Origin: Linderina pennispora | Taxonomy: Eukaryota; Kickxellomycota; Kickxellomycetes; Kickxellales; Kickxellaceae | Direction: 5' to 3' | Length of the DNA stretch: 64,000 nucleotides | Assembly: GCF_002104995.1 (NCBI RefSeq) | Contig: NW_024468270.1 | Location: 1-64,000, forward strand | Part shown: piece by piece, positions 10,601 to 22,809 of the stretch | Layout of the letters: every line of letters begins with the position of its first letter | Numbering within the stretch: position 1 is the first letter of the stretch | Translations under genes and position numbers: made by a program | The notes under the pieces: model-generated | What the model was told of the DNA's origin: nothing | Database searches by the model: none | Seen by the model: only the letters and a program-made list of their open reading frames with translations

Positions 10601-13600
10601 AAAGAAGCGAATTGACTTCATGTTGAAGCTCGACGTTGTTGCGATCACCCGCGCTCCTCCTGAAAGCAGCCCTTCAACCAGCCCTGACCCGATGGAGTTT
10701 TTGCCGCATCCAGTAACCAGCGCAACTCTGCCTTTAAATGATAACCCTCTTGTAGCAATTTCAGTAAGGCCATGGAAATATTTAGCTGACAGTGACTCGC
10801 AATAGAACCAGTTTCTTGATTTGTCCTTCTGGCACATATATATATGCGGCACCCCTTCTTCATCAGGTTTCTGCATATTCCGAACGTAATCCATGATATC
10901 AGACTCGCCATTACGTGGGATTTCGGAATATATCACATCACCCTTTACATTGATATATGTACGAGGAGCTAATGGAGCTGACAGCTGTCTATAAACAGGA
11001 TCTGCCTGTGTAGAATTTAAGCAAGTAGCGTGCATATTCTTTGCCATAAGGAGTGCTTTCGCTGAAAGTGGATCTGTGGACCCAGTCAAAGTCGCGATAA
11101 TTCCATCTAGCATTTTCATCAGCCCAGATGTCGAGCGGTTGCGCAGCATATGCAGTCTCTTTGAGACTGTTTCCTGGTCGGGATCCTCTTTCCCTGACAA
11201 AATGTCGCATATCCACTGCATAGCATCCTGGCGGGCCCAATTCCAGTACGAGTTGTAGCGTCGAGCCTTCAGCGAACTAAACAGGGGCTTTGTTTTCTGG
11301 ATGAAATCATCACCGATATCCCCACGAATATGCTCCATCTCCTTGGTCTGCTCCAAGAGCCTCTCGCGAATTTCCTCAACTGTTTTGGTTCCTTCCTGGA
11401 GATTCACACCAATGCTCTCTGCAAGCAGCTGCATCTGCCTGAGAGCCAGACTGTTTTGTGTGTTCTTCAGAGCCTCCAGTTCTCTGCTATCGACAACGGT
11501 CGAAGCGTGGCCATGGGGAGTAATCGCATGGGCAGATTCCCTTGACAACACTAGCCCAGAAAGCATCGAATACTTGTGAACTACATCGTCCAACCACGGC
11601 TTTGCCACGGCCTCATCTTCTAGGCGCTTAGCTGGTTCGAGAGTGGTTGCAACCAGCAAAACTGCATCCTGTCGACCCCTACCAAGCCCATAGGTCGATT
11701 TGAGATATGCTCGAGCCTTTGCCTGCGAGAATGCACTTGGGATTTTGGCTGCAAACAAGCGCTGGATGGCTGCTGTTGAATGCTTCCCAAGCGAGCTCAC
11801 GATTGACCCAAGGCTATTTGCAACATCTTGCAGCGGCTTCTCGGCAACATTATTAGGGAAGCTTTTCCCAAACTCCTTTTGCATAATGCCGACAATCTCG
11901 TTTTGCAGCGTGGACTTGCCAGCAACGAGCTCTTTGACTGACTTGCTCAATGGAATGTCAAGCATGCTCTTGCGCAGTTTCTGCCCGACAACCGAGAGAA
12001 GAATATGTGTCACTTGGAGAGGAGCATCTTCAATTGACTGAGCTGCCACTGACGGCTGCACTGTGTCAGCTTCCATGAGTAATGGCGAGCTATCGATTGG
12101 ACTAGGTAGCAACTCATGCTTTGACTCGGTCACGGACTTTTCCGACACGTTGTCAGCTGCAGCAGGGTCGGTGTTCTCGGGATCGTCTAGGAAATAGATC
12201 CTATCCTTGTCATCGCCAACATGAAGAAATTCCACCTCTCTTCGAACACCATACTCTGGTGTCAATGTTTGGCGCGCCATACGGCACAGCGAGCCACTTG
12301 GTCCAATCTCCACCAGCCGTGTAATCGCGGAGTATTTAAACAGAGTATTCTGTGTGTCGATCCAGCGCACCGATGAGGCAAACTGGAATGCCAGGAGCTC
12401 AATGAGGAGAGTGTGCGCAAGCTGTGCCCTTGCTGAGCTTTCCTCGTACTTGGAATCGTTCCAAGACTTGAGTATCGAATGTATGGCATCTGACTTGCAG
12501 ATATCATAAATATCCTGAATGAACCCAAGCGAAATGCTGAATAGAGTGCCTGTCATGTTTGGAATGTAGCGTCCACAGAGCTTCTTGGGCAAACAATCAG
12601 TTACCGGGATTCTCTGCACAAGAACACCCCGGAACGAGTCCACACTGGAAACAAGCTGGCTAGAGTGTGACGGGACATCGACGCCAGGGATTACTGTGGT
12701 GCCTTTGCCGCTCTCGAGAGCAACACCAGCAATCGTTTCCGCCAGCACGCTCTGCACGGCCGAGCGTATAGTGGCCATGCTGCTTGGGTCGCTACACACA
12801 ACGTGCTCCCTGACCAATGCGCCTATCACTCTCTTCATTGCCTCGAGTGAGTCCGTATGGCCAGTAACGACATATTGGATGCCATCAACATTGTAGTTGA
12901 TGACCTCAAGTAGCTCCTGTCGGCGGCTACGAATCTGGCAAATGATTTCTTGGAGATGGGTCTCGCTGAACCCGTTGCCAATGCTCTTTGGGTTTACTGA
13001 AACCATTGCATACTGCGAGAGTCCTTGGTCATCGCGCTCTACAGATGCATGAAGTAGCAGACCGCGGTAAAGTGCAATGTCGACCGCGTCCTCAACAGAC
13101 AAAACTTCAGTCATTGCAGCTAGTGATCCGATTTCCCCGAGTGAGTGGCCAGCGAATTGAGCATCCTCTTGGACAACCCCGTGTGCGCGCATGTCAGCAA
13201 TCTGCGCCAGCGACATAACTGTCTGTATCGGCTGAGTGAACAGCGTGGCGTTAAGCAGGCCATTGGCAGACTTGTGAATATAGTGATGTGAACTCTCTGT
13301 GATCCCCGGAACAAGCTGCGTCGTTACACCAGCATGTGTGCGCTGAAGACTCAGGTATTTTGACCGAATTCTGCGCCCAACATCACCACCAAACTTCACC
13401 AAGTATTCCTTGGGGTTGTTTTTCAGTATGTGCATCAACGATACACCATAGGTGTGTGTCATATATCTCTCAGCACGGCTCCAGACAGTCCGCGCGGACT
13501 GCTGATGTCTTGTAAAGATCCATACCCATCCCAGCAAATTGCACCCCTTGGCCAGTGAATATATACGCCGACTTGGGCTGCTCCACCTCTGCTGTGCAAG

Positions 13601-16600
13601 TCAGCACGAGGTCACCATGCTGGTTGAGTGTTTTCCCGGCGACAAGCATAAGCCCACGCTTCATGCCCACATGGAGCAGCTTGGTATCGAGTTGGTCTCC
13701 AGGCAGAACCATTCCAACAAAGTTGGCCTGGTAAGAGCGCACACGACTAGGGTCACCGTTAGCAGCAAACCGCTCGACATGCGCCCTTGTCGATGCCGAG
13801 GTCCACATGCCATGGCAGATCTGTCCAGGCAACCCGACGTAGTTGGCAACGTAGGGATTTGTGTGGATGATGTTGTAATCACCTGAGACATGGGCATACT
13901 CCCAGTTATCTTTAGGTGCGAAGACAAAGGAATCAGTAAGAGCATCACCCTTGCTAATAGGTACTCCCTCGTTCTCGTAGGTATTCTCCTGATCCACACC
14001 CACTGAAGATTTCTTTAGGTACTCAACGACAGCATTACCATACACATCGATGCTGATATAATCGACATTTGCAATATGGTAGCGTTTGGCTGCTAGTTCC
14101 ACAATATAAACTGAGCCTGTTGTCTGGATATATGAATACTGCTTGTCGGATTTGTAACGATAAACCGATTTCAAGCTGAACTCCAGCGTTTGGCCAACAG
14201 TCAGTTCTATATCTGTGGATGACATAGGGTAAACAAACCACTCCTTGGACCGCAAGACAGCAACGTCCTCAGCGGTCACAAGTGTTACTCGTGAGATGGG
14301 TTCATCAACAGCCTTGAACGTCTGAGAATAGTCAGCAAATACGTTGCGTGAGAGAACGGCGCTCTCGATTGTCGCGAACTGAGCTCCATCTCGGAACAGA
14401 CGAGACACAAGCGTCACCTTTCTCCCAATAGGAGTGTTTTCCAGAGATGTGACGCGGATGTCGCTGTCCACTATATCTCCCACATGAAGCAGCTGCGCAC
14501 CTTCTGACAGTGAAAACCTGTTGTAGAGGTGGACGTTGTCCAATGCGCCATCGTATAACGCAGGTGACATCTGTATGGCCGCAAAACCAGGCCAGGTAGC
14601 ATAGAACAGAACGTCCATTGGGGCAAGTTGGGTGCCGTCCGAATGCCGCATGTAGCTATCCAACATGTTGGGAACACTGTTACACAGGCGACGAACAAGG
14701 CCCTCGGTAACAGTGTACGGCTTGCACTTCACAGGCACAGCATCAAGGGACACGTCGACAGCCTCAATATCTGGGATGTCTGCCCCCAGTTTCAGCGCTG
14801 CCACCATGATGCTCTGGATTCTCTCAAGACGACCATCACCAATCTCGACTATTGGGGATATTGGCAGTGTCGGCTCATACTTGTAGACAAGTTCGAGCTC
14901 GAAAGTGTTTTCAAAGATGCGGTGGAAGATAGTCGCAGTAATGGCACGGGATTTGTCGATAGAGATGGAGACATCGGTCATTCCTTGAAGATCAAAAACT
15001 TCCAGCCTGGATGGAAACCCGTTGTCCAGTGTAACCTTTACCGAATGCCCGGGAAGCGGCCTCAAAATCCGCCGGATAGCATTTCTGGCATACCTCGTGC
15101 CTCTAATAATATCTGATGCGGTCAGCAGCGCGCTAAGCCAGCTCTTCTCTGCGCCTGCCAGGGTGCTCAACCATGAATCAGCACTTGGGAGCCGGGCCTT
15201 CTCGGCCGGTAACACGTATGTGAGTTCCGACGGATTAATAGCTGATGTGACCGATGAGACAGGTGGTGCTGACGCAATATCCGGGCTGATGTACTCCACA
15301 CGTGGCACTCTGGAAATATCGCCATCGTACTGATTCTGGATGATCAGGTCAACAAGCACGGCGTTAATGCTACTGACCATGCCTTGTGTATGTAGCCAGA
15401 CCATATCTGCGTTTACGCCCGGTGCATGACTTCCCCGAACAACCATCTCCCAGGGCTCACTGTTGGCAATTAGAGACGAGTCCTTGACCGCCAAGTAGTC
15501 CCCGCTCTTGAGCCATGCATAAATGTCTGTGTCGACAATAGGGACGAATGGGATGCCTTTGCCTTCTGTGCGTCTACAAAGCCCGACGAGGTAGTCAACA
15601 TCTTCAGCAAACAACTGGGTCTCGCAGATTGCAGGGAAAACCTCTAACAAGTTTTCGATTTTCTCGGCCGGATCGTTTATCATATTATGCCTCTGGAATA
15701 TGCGCAGCCGCGTGGATTTGGAGAATCTGTCTTCTACACGTCTCAGAAATTTGCTGACCAAATTCCGATGGGAAATGTCAAGCCACTGTGATTTGTGGCA
15801 GGTATACATGAGTTCGACAAGGCGGCCGATGACTTCCATATATGTCATGTCCTGCAGTTCTACCACACCTCCATCTGCATTTATGCCAAACCATGGCCGC
15901 GCAGAATAGCTGCAGAGTAGCCTGATAATTTGCTCTCGATGCGTGGTGAGCAGGCCAGCATGCATGTCCACCGGATGCGAGAATACAAGCTGATACAGCT
16001 CCTTAATAACCCGGACATCATGCACCAAGGAAAGGTTGATGTCATCGGCTGGGGTATCCCCAGCAGTGTCCATCACCTGGCTTGACAATGGAACCACACC
16101 GTCAACTGGCATACGCGCGCAGTCGAATTGGAGACTCCATTCGCCAGTGTAGTATGGCAGTGCCTCCTCAGCTACGCTGAACTCGAGTCCTAGAACAAGG
16201 AACACATTGTGCAGCGATCGGATCTCGCTGTATGTCTCGAGAATTGGCTGGTGGAAATCCTTGGCTGTTTTTTGGCTACTGGTGTGTCTGCTCATCCACT
16301 GTATCAGTACCGGGAACCCTGTGCTGGCGGTGGCAATCTGGAGGACTTGACGGATACCAAGTGCTGAGTCCGGGTGGAACGAAACATGCCGAATCCCAGT
16401 CTTTTGAAGGTCGCGGATAATTGCACTGCCGGTATCAGCTGACGGAACGCCGCCACTGATGGTGAGACCAGTGATTGGAACACCGTCTCTACGCATGCGC
16501 AGGACTTCCGGATACTGGAATGACCACTGGTTCTGGTTCGCATAGTCAATGTTAACGGCAAAGCCATGGCCAGGTGTGAGCAATGCATGGACTCTGTGGA

Positions 16601-18482
16601 CTCTCTCCCTGAACGCCTTCTCGCGGTACATATGGCTACCACACAGCTCGACGTGGTACCCGGCATTGCTAGCCTCTGCCACAAACCGGTCGTTGGAAAC
16701 GGGTGGGGATGCCTCTGCAAGTATAACTGGCGGCAAGCCAAGAATGCGCGCCAGAGGTGAGTCGATGTATATTCTCCCGTCAAGAGCAAAGCGGGCTAGC
16801 TGATGGGTATAGTCGTTTTGCCAGTTGGGTGCAGAGAAGACGCGATCAAGCTCTGATCTGAAGAGATCGGCCTTGGACCCGAAGCGCGATTTGGGATCTG
16901 CAGTGAGCGATGTGGCACTAATGATGGTCGTGCCTTTGTCATGAATAACACTATGCGTCAGCCGAGAGAAAACACTGAACCCGCCCGTACTGAAGTCGAC
17001 GAAATGTGTTGCGTCCACGCTGCTAACAGATGCTGGCCAGTTGATAAGACGAATGCAAAGCTCATCAACAATTGTACGTGTAGCATTGGTCTCTGAGCGA
17101 AGATCATGGGCATCGGCTCCAGTGTAGACAGCGATATTCAGGTCAGAAGCTGCGATGCCCCACCCTTCATCGACAATAACAGGATACACCCAGTTGGCTG
17201 ACTCCTGCAAAAGCTCGCAATGGCCAACGATGTTGATGTTCAGGAAACCTTGTGGTGCAACTGGCCTGCGTAGCGAGGGTGGGATATCCGATTGGTCTTC
17301 GTCCGGATGGGCATAGCTTGCACGAACCATCTTCATGAACTGGAAAACGACTGTGGTGCGACCAGTGACAACAAAGCTATCATGGCTGTTGATGATCGCC
17401 AGGAATACGCAGTCAGTCGGCCGGGTGCTGTGCTGGTTAAACCGAGCAATCAGCGCATCGATAGTAGGTCTGTTAATACCACGAACCGCAACCATCGGGG
17501 AAGGCGTACCCTCGCGGTAAATGTACTCGGCAAAACTATCGCTGTTGAGCGTATCCTGAGGCGTGCACATCTGATTCTTTGCCGCAGCCACCATCAGAAT
17601 ACCCAGCGCCTTCTTGGAGGAATCATAAAAAGACTGTTCATCAGTCAACGAAGCGAACAATGTAGCAAATACAAGTCCCTGGCAATGGCCAATAGCTCCT
17701 AAAATGTGGTTTCAGATATGTTAGTAGATTGAACCACTATCGAGGAATGACCAGATAGCACGCAGAGATGACTTACCTTTGAATGACCGAGAAAGTTCGC
17801 CTGGACTAAGCCTGAGCGTCTTATACAAGACCATCAGGTGCATTAGCTGAACAACTGCCACAGTAACAATAGACACTGGCGTACGAGAGAGGTACTGGGC
17901 TGGTGGTCGGGTATCTGGCAAAGTAATCCAACGAACCATATCCAAGGGGTACTTGTAGACCGCAGCCAGTCTTTTGTCGCAAGACGTGCGTCGGACAAAG
18001 CCTGATATCTCGTTGACAAACTCGTGCAGCACCGTATGAAAGGTATGGAGCACCAAAGCGCCCTCCTCAAAATAATCATTCATACCGTCCTGGCCACCAA
18101 ACATAGCCACAAGCTTTGCCTTGCCATCGGTAAACAGAGCTGGACGTGGAACATCAGGGAGAATTCCACGCGACTCGAGCTCTGTCCATACCGAGTAGTA
18201 ACCTCGGAGAACTGCGTGCGCCTGGTCCCTAGACAACTTGTGATCCAAGATGACGACATGGATATTATCCACTGAGCAGTACGACGCGTGGAAATGCTGG
18301 AACGCAGCGATAGCAACGCCAGAGTTCTTTGTGGAGCAGTACTCGATGAACTCGGACAAGACAATGATAGGGGCCGTAGGATTACTGGGAACGAATTCGC
18401 TGGCCAAGTAGGATGCGTCGCCGTAAACGTCCTTTGGGACATTGATGGCGACTCCGTGAAGAGCGATGGTACTGTTGAGCAT
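7625..18482 (-). CDS. Single-chain (fused beta-alpha) fungal-type fatty acid synthase with degenerate enoyl reductase
   Basis: Two exons, 18482-17777 and 17698-7625; the 78-bp intron (GTAAGT, TACTAAC, TTTTAG) is at 17699-17776. The product is about 3,590 aa. Domain order follows fungal FAS: acyltransferase (GHCQG near residue 240, where the family has GHSQG), ER-type TIM barrel, dehydratase hot-dog fold (HVSGDYN, IIH), MPT (GHSLGE), beta-to-alpha fusion (LLAFQFASSVRWIDTQ), ACP (GKSTLQNE, Ser for phosphopantetheine), ketoreductase (VTGCGK, DGMYGETK) and ketosynthase (GACATS, HGTST, GHPKA). The ER barrel is recognisable but the FMN and NADPH motifs are replaced: PGMTPxT by AEASPPV, GGRGGGHHS by SRHTSSQKT, FGSGFG by LGLEFS. 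The chain ends after KS with no PPT domain. The frame shifts by one nucleotide near 13490, inside MPT; an assembly indel is the simplest reason. It may be a housekeeping relic or a specialised polyene-type FAS. Confidence 0.9.
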
Positions 18483-19017
18483 GGCTGAAGAACGATAGCA
18501 GAGTAGACTGAAAAGGATGTCTCTTATTAGAATTCAAGGATGAGGCGAGCACTCCATGTAGCCAAACACCAGCCCAATTTATATGCAGTGGGTTTTAGCG
18601 TAAAGCGACACCTAGCATCAGGAATGTTGACACCGTTCATACAATATCAAGGACGGGCACTCCCAGGTTGTAAAGTGATGCAAATAGTATGTGAAACAGA
18701 AAGTGACAATGCTAATTCTCACTGCTAGCAATATTTAGAACAACCACTCACACTATCAAACAATGCCCAGAGTTCAAGAGTAGCTTGGTTCCTGCGAATA
18801 CAATCTGGTAATGCAAGCAGCCAACAGACCCTAGCTGTTTGATAGCCGTAGGTGAAGGCGACATGTATAGCAAGCCAGGCACTAGAAATCGAGAGAAGTG
18901 TTTTTGCAGGGTAGCGTTAGAGAATTATCGTAAAGTCTTTCCTTAAATTTTGGATGTGGCCAAAGATCCTTCTGACTAGATATGAATTTTAACCGGTAGG
19001 CGTCATCAGAAGCTACG
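18483..19017. other. Intergenic, FAS 5' flank and tRNA-Gln upstream
   Basis: No supported gene. The stretch must contain the FAS promoter; I see no convincing TATA box or operator. Confidence 0.4.
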
Positions 19018-19090
19018 GGTTCCATAGTGTAGCCGGTTATCACTGCGGATTCTGATTCCGCCAACCCGAGTTCGAATCTCGGTGGAACCT
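19018..19090 (+). tRNA. tRNA-Gln(CTG)
   Basis: Acceptor stem GGTTCCA pairs with TGGAACC; the anticodon stem GCGGA/TCCGC encloses TTCTGAT, giving anticodon CTG; the T arm contains GTTCGAATC. No intron. A near-identical gene is at 42180-42252. Confidence 0.9.
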
Positions 19091-19271
19091 GGCATTCAGC
19101 TGGTGCTTAGGCTGGAAGCTGCTTCTTTTCCTTTTTGCCCACCAGCCAGAGGTAAAAGATATTTTTGCTCGGATCCATTTTGCAGTGTAGCTTTGCTTGT
19201 CGCGTTTCTGCTGAGGAATAAATTGTGCTTTAGGGCAGGCAACTCTACATGCGAGTGCACACTTTATACTT

Positions 19272-20834
19272 TTATTCCAGCAACTTGGGCTCGAAAACAC
19301 GCAGGCTGTTGTCGGATGAGGCAGCAACGATTCCAGTCGAGAGAGACCCGATCCAGGCAACCGAGGTGATGGCGCTGCTGTCTCCCAGCGCGCACAGATG
19401 GTGCCACCCCTTGACCTGGAAGATGTGAAGCTTGTTGTTGGCAAAGGCCAGGTATCCGCCGGTCTTGTCGAACCTGATAGCAGTAAAGGCAGAAGCATCG
19501 TCAGACTCCAAGTCACTAGACGACCACTCGCGGACCTTGCGCTGCTTACGAAGATCCCAGACGGCAGCTGACATTGCGCTTGTGGTGGCAAAGTAGTAGC
19601 CGTTCTCGCTAAAGTGCAGGCCAACAACCTGCTTTGCCTCTGCCTCGGTTGCCACGTCAAGAGTAGCCAAGGTCTGCTTTTGCTTGACGTCAACAATCTT
19701 GACAAGGCCATCGGCGGTGCCAATACCAATGAACTGGCCGTCAGGGTGGAACTCGATCTGAGTGATCTGCGAGTCGAGCTGCTCTGTGATGACAGTGTCG
19801 CCGTCGATGGTGTGGATGGCCCAGGTCCCGTCAATTGAGGCGCTGGCAAAATACTCGCCACCAGGATGGATAGACAGGCTTGTCACCTCGGCCGCATGGG
19901 TCTTGATTACATGCTTCTTTGTCCAGCCGATCGCCTTTGCATTCTCATGAGTGTTATTGGCCTTGGGCTGCCAGATCCGCACCGATTTGTCGGCCGACGC
20001 AGTGATAATGCGCTCTCCAAGGCCGCCGCCGTTGATCCAGAGCGCAGCATTGACACGTTTGGTGTGGCCCTTGAGCGTGGCCAGGGTTTGGTCCTTCGAG
20101 CGCGCATAGACTTCGGCGTGGTGGTCCTCGCCGGCAGTCAGCACAAGCTCACCTGTGGTATCGACATCCAGTGCCAGGATTCCAGGCTGGGTCGTCGAGT
20201 GGAGCGACTCCACGGTAGATGCCAGAGCAGCAGCCTTCCACTGGTCGGCAGGGGTCAGATCGGCAGGCAGTTTGCGCTTGACACGACCCTTGCGAAGCTC
20301 CGTGGCCACCTCGGCTGACTTTTCGTAGTACACCTCTTCGGGGTTGCCAGCATCAACCTCCATGGAAGCACCAGCGGCATCATCTGCGTCTACTGCCTGC
20401 TGGGTTCTCAGTTCACCGACCTGTGCCTGTAGCGACTCGAGCGTCTGGCGTGCCTCGTCGCGCTCCTTGATCAGCCGAGCGATGACCCTGCACGATGCAT
20501 CGTTTTGGTACAGTGCCTGTGACAACTCCTGGCGCACCTGCTGGTACTGCTGCTTCAGCGTAAACGTCTCGAGGACAAGCGCATCCCACTCGTTCTGGAA
20601 GGTCGACAGAAGCGCAGGAATCGATGTCAGTGTGGGCGGCCGTGGCTTCACTGCTGGTGGGTCCGCATGCACAGAAATGATTTCGTCCTCGGATAGCGAG
20701 TGCTCGGTTCCTGGCTCCCGGCCTTCCTCGTCCAGGTACTTTTGCAGCAGCCGTTGCTCGTAGACGCGCCCGGTCTTTGCAGAGATAACCGGCGTTGCTG
20801 GCGCCTCTCCCGAGATTGCGCAAATGAAGCTCAT
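19272..20834 (-). CDS. PRP19: Pre-mRNA-processing factor 19 (U-box E3 ligase, WD40)
   Basis: A 520-aa intact frame. The N-terminus (MSFICAISGEAPATPVISAK) is the Prp19 U-box, which recruits E2 enzymes. Residues ~70-135 form the Prp19 coiled-coil used for tetramer assembly (LLSTFQNEWDALVLETF). From about residue 200 to the end are WD40 repeats, with GH-WD style units such as LKGHTKRVNAALW and WDLRKQRKVREW. The protein is the core of the NineTeen complex that activates the spliceosome in the nucleus. Length is typical of the family. It is divergently transcribed from uL4 across about 300 bp. No intron or frame break is seen. Confidence 0.95.
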   Translation of the reverse strand: MSFICAISGEAPATPVISAKTGRVYEQRLLQKYLDEEGREPGTEHSLSEDEIISVHADPPAVKPRPPTLTSIPALLSTFQNEWDALVLETFTLKQQYQQVRQELSQALYQNDASCRVIARLIKERDEARQTLESLQAQVGELRTQQAVDADDAAGASMEVDAGNPEEVYYEKSAEVATELRKGRVKRKLPADLTPADQWKAAALASTVESLHSTTQPGILALDVDTTGELVLTAGEDHHAEVYARSKDQTLATLKGHTKRVNAALWINGGGLGERIITASADKSVRIWQPKANNTHENAKAIGWTKKHVIKTHAAEVTSLSIHPGGEYFASASIDGTWAIHTIDGDTVITEQLDSQITQIEFHPDGQFIGIGTADGLVKIVDVKQKQTLATLDVATEAEAKQVVGLHFSENGYYFATTSAMSAAVWDLRKQRKVREWSSSDLESDDASAFTAIRFDKTGGYLAFANNKLHIFQVKGWHHLCALGDSSAITSVAWIGSLSTGIVAASSDNSLRVFEPKLLE

Positions 20835-21140
20835 GATTTCGTTTGGACAGGCAGAATATTGGAGACGTCAATTGTGTGAGGGAGGGAGAACTTGAAATTG
20901 CCTTCAAGGGCATCACAACACAAGCATGTCGACGCGTTTTCAGCCTTTTTTTTCGCCTAGGCCAGAGCCAGTGATCTGACATCCTTGATTATGGTGATCG
21001 GGATGGTGATCAGTGCGTTTTTCGCTTCAGGTGTGTTATTTTTTTATTGAGCAGTTGGTGCAAGATAGTGCCAACAAGCGCGCTTGAATTTTGTCACATC
21101 CTTTTCCCCTTGAACTTTTCCGAATTCAACGAAAATAAAA
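20835..21140. promoter_or_regulatory. Divergent promoter region between PRP19 and uL4
   Basis: A 306-bp gap between two divergent start codons, including pyrimidine/T-rich runs (TTTTTTTATTGAGC near 21040) on the uL4 side. Specific factor sites are not identified. Confidence 0.45.
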
Positions 21141-22395
21141 ATGGTAGGTGTCGGCGCGATGGATTCGGCACGCGACGGATGGACGCAGAGATGCGCACCG
21201 ACAACAGAATCGGATGATGGATTGATGCGAGCTGCACGGTATTAAAATGGCGGAAATTCGAATTCCCATCTGCCCCGAACTCCAACATATAGGCTGCCCG
21301 CCCCGTTGTTTCTGTGTTTGGCCTGAACGGCTCCAAGCTCGACGCTACCGTCCCCCTCCCCGCGGTCTTCAAGGCCCCGATCCGCCCGGATCTTGTCCAG
21401 TTTGTTCACAAGAACATGGCCAAGAACCACCGTCAGCCGTACGCTGCCAAGCAGCAGGCTGGTGAGGAGACCTCGGCCGAGTCGTGGGGTACCGGTCGCG
21501 CTGTTGCGCGTATTCCCGTGTCTCGGGTGGTGGTACGCACCGCGCTGGACAGGCCGCGTTCGGTAACATGACTCGTGGTGGTCGCATGTTCGCCCCCAAC
21601 AAGGTCTGGCGCAAGTGGCACGTCCGCACCAACGTGAACCAGAAGCGTTACGCTACTGTGTCCGCTGTTGCTGCCTCGGGCGTCACCGCCCTCGTTGTCG
21701 GCCGCGGTCACCGCGTGCAGGCCATCGAGGAGGTTCCTCTTGTCGTCTCGGCCGAGGTTGAGTCGATCAAGAAGACCAAGGAGGCCACTGACGTGCTCAA
21801 GGCCCTCAAGGCCTACGCCGACGTCGCCAAGGTCAGCAACACCCGCTCGATCCGTGCCGGCCGTGGCAAGCTGCGCAACCGCCGCCACCGCCAGCGCCGC
21901 GGTCCCCTGGTCGTCTACGCCGAGGACAACGGTATCACCCACGCCTTCCGCAACCTGCCTGGTGTTGAGCTGATTGACGTCACCCGCCTCAACCTGCTCC
22001 AGCTGGCCCCCGGAGGTCACCTTGGCCGCTTCGTGATCTGGACCCAGCCCGCCTTCGAGGCTCTGGACAAGGTCTTCGGTACCGAGACTGAGGTCTCCGA
22101 GCAGAAGAAGGGCTACACCCTTCCCACCGCCGTCATCTCCAACCCGGATGTCGCTGGCCTCATCGCCTCCGACGAGATCCAGGCTGTTGTCCGCCCGGCC
22201 CAGTCGCGCTTCACCAAGCGCCCGTACACTCAGAAGAAGAACCCCCTGCGCAACTCGCAGGTTCTGGTCCGTCTGAACCCGTACGCCCAGGTTCTGCGCC
22301 GTGCCGAGATCCTCGGCAAGAACAAGAAGACCACCAAGGCTGCCTACAAGAAGTCCGCTTCCAAGAAGTTCCTGGACATCCTCAAGGCCGACTAA
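21141..22395 (+). CDS. RPL4: 60S ribosomal protein uL4 (L4)
   Basis: The exon structure is ATG alone (21141-21143), then an intron 21144-21292 (GTAGGT to ATATAG), then 21293-22395. The second exon begins [15 protein letters not shown], the conserved uL4 start, and continues through the uL4 globular domain, the loop that reaches the exit tunnel ([20 protein letters not shown]) and the basic C-terminal tail ending [10 protein letters not shown]. Total about 368 aa, normal for the family. A 1-nt loss in a C run near 21512 breaks the frame just before GGGTHRAG; codons on both sides are conserved, so an assembly indel is likely. Codon use is strongly GC-biased, as for a highly expressed gene. Confidence 0.92.
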
Positions 22396-22809
22396 GTGCG
22401 CCCCCTCTTCTTGTGCGCTTGCTGACTTGTCTGGCTGTTTCGTAGTTTTCTCTTTTGCAAAGAAGGATCAACCAAATAAACAGCTTTTCTTGGGTCAGTC
22501 GTTTTTTTTTTTTTTCGCAATTCCTCGTTTCATTTAACGGCGTGCAAAACCTGGGCATTGGTGGGCACTTGTCCCCTTCTGCGCCCTGCGTCTGCGGAAA
22601 ACAAGCCCCACCCAGAGGCACAGCATCCTCCAAACGCCTGAGGAAACCTATCCCTCTGACACCGCCATGACCAATTCGCTGTCTGCTACCCAAGCGTACA
22701 CATACGGTGCGTACATGTTGGTAATAAATATATTTAAAGGATTTTCTCTTTGCAAGAGACAGGTATATATTCACAAGAGACAGAGGTGACGGGCACGGTT
22801 GCCAGCTGC
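22396..22809. other. Convergent intergenic region after uL4
   Basis: 3' regions of two convergent genes, with a 14-nt T run near 22502 and A/T-rich 3' UTR-like sequence. No gene seen. Confidence 0.4.

Noticed and set aside
13470..13540. Two separate FAS subunit genes instead of one
   Set aside because: The overlap falls inside the MPT domain, not at the beta/alpha boundary; the true fusion point is uninterrupted further on. A 1-nt break explains it.
21433..22020. Minus-strand frame opposite uL4
   Set aside because: An antisense shadow caused by strong codon bias in the ribosomal protein gene.
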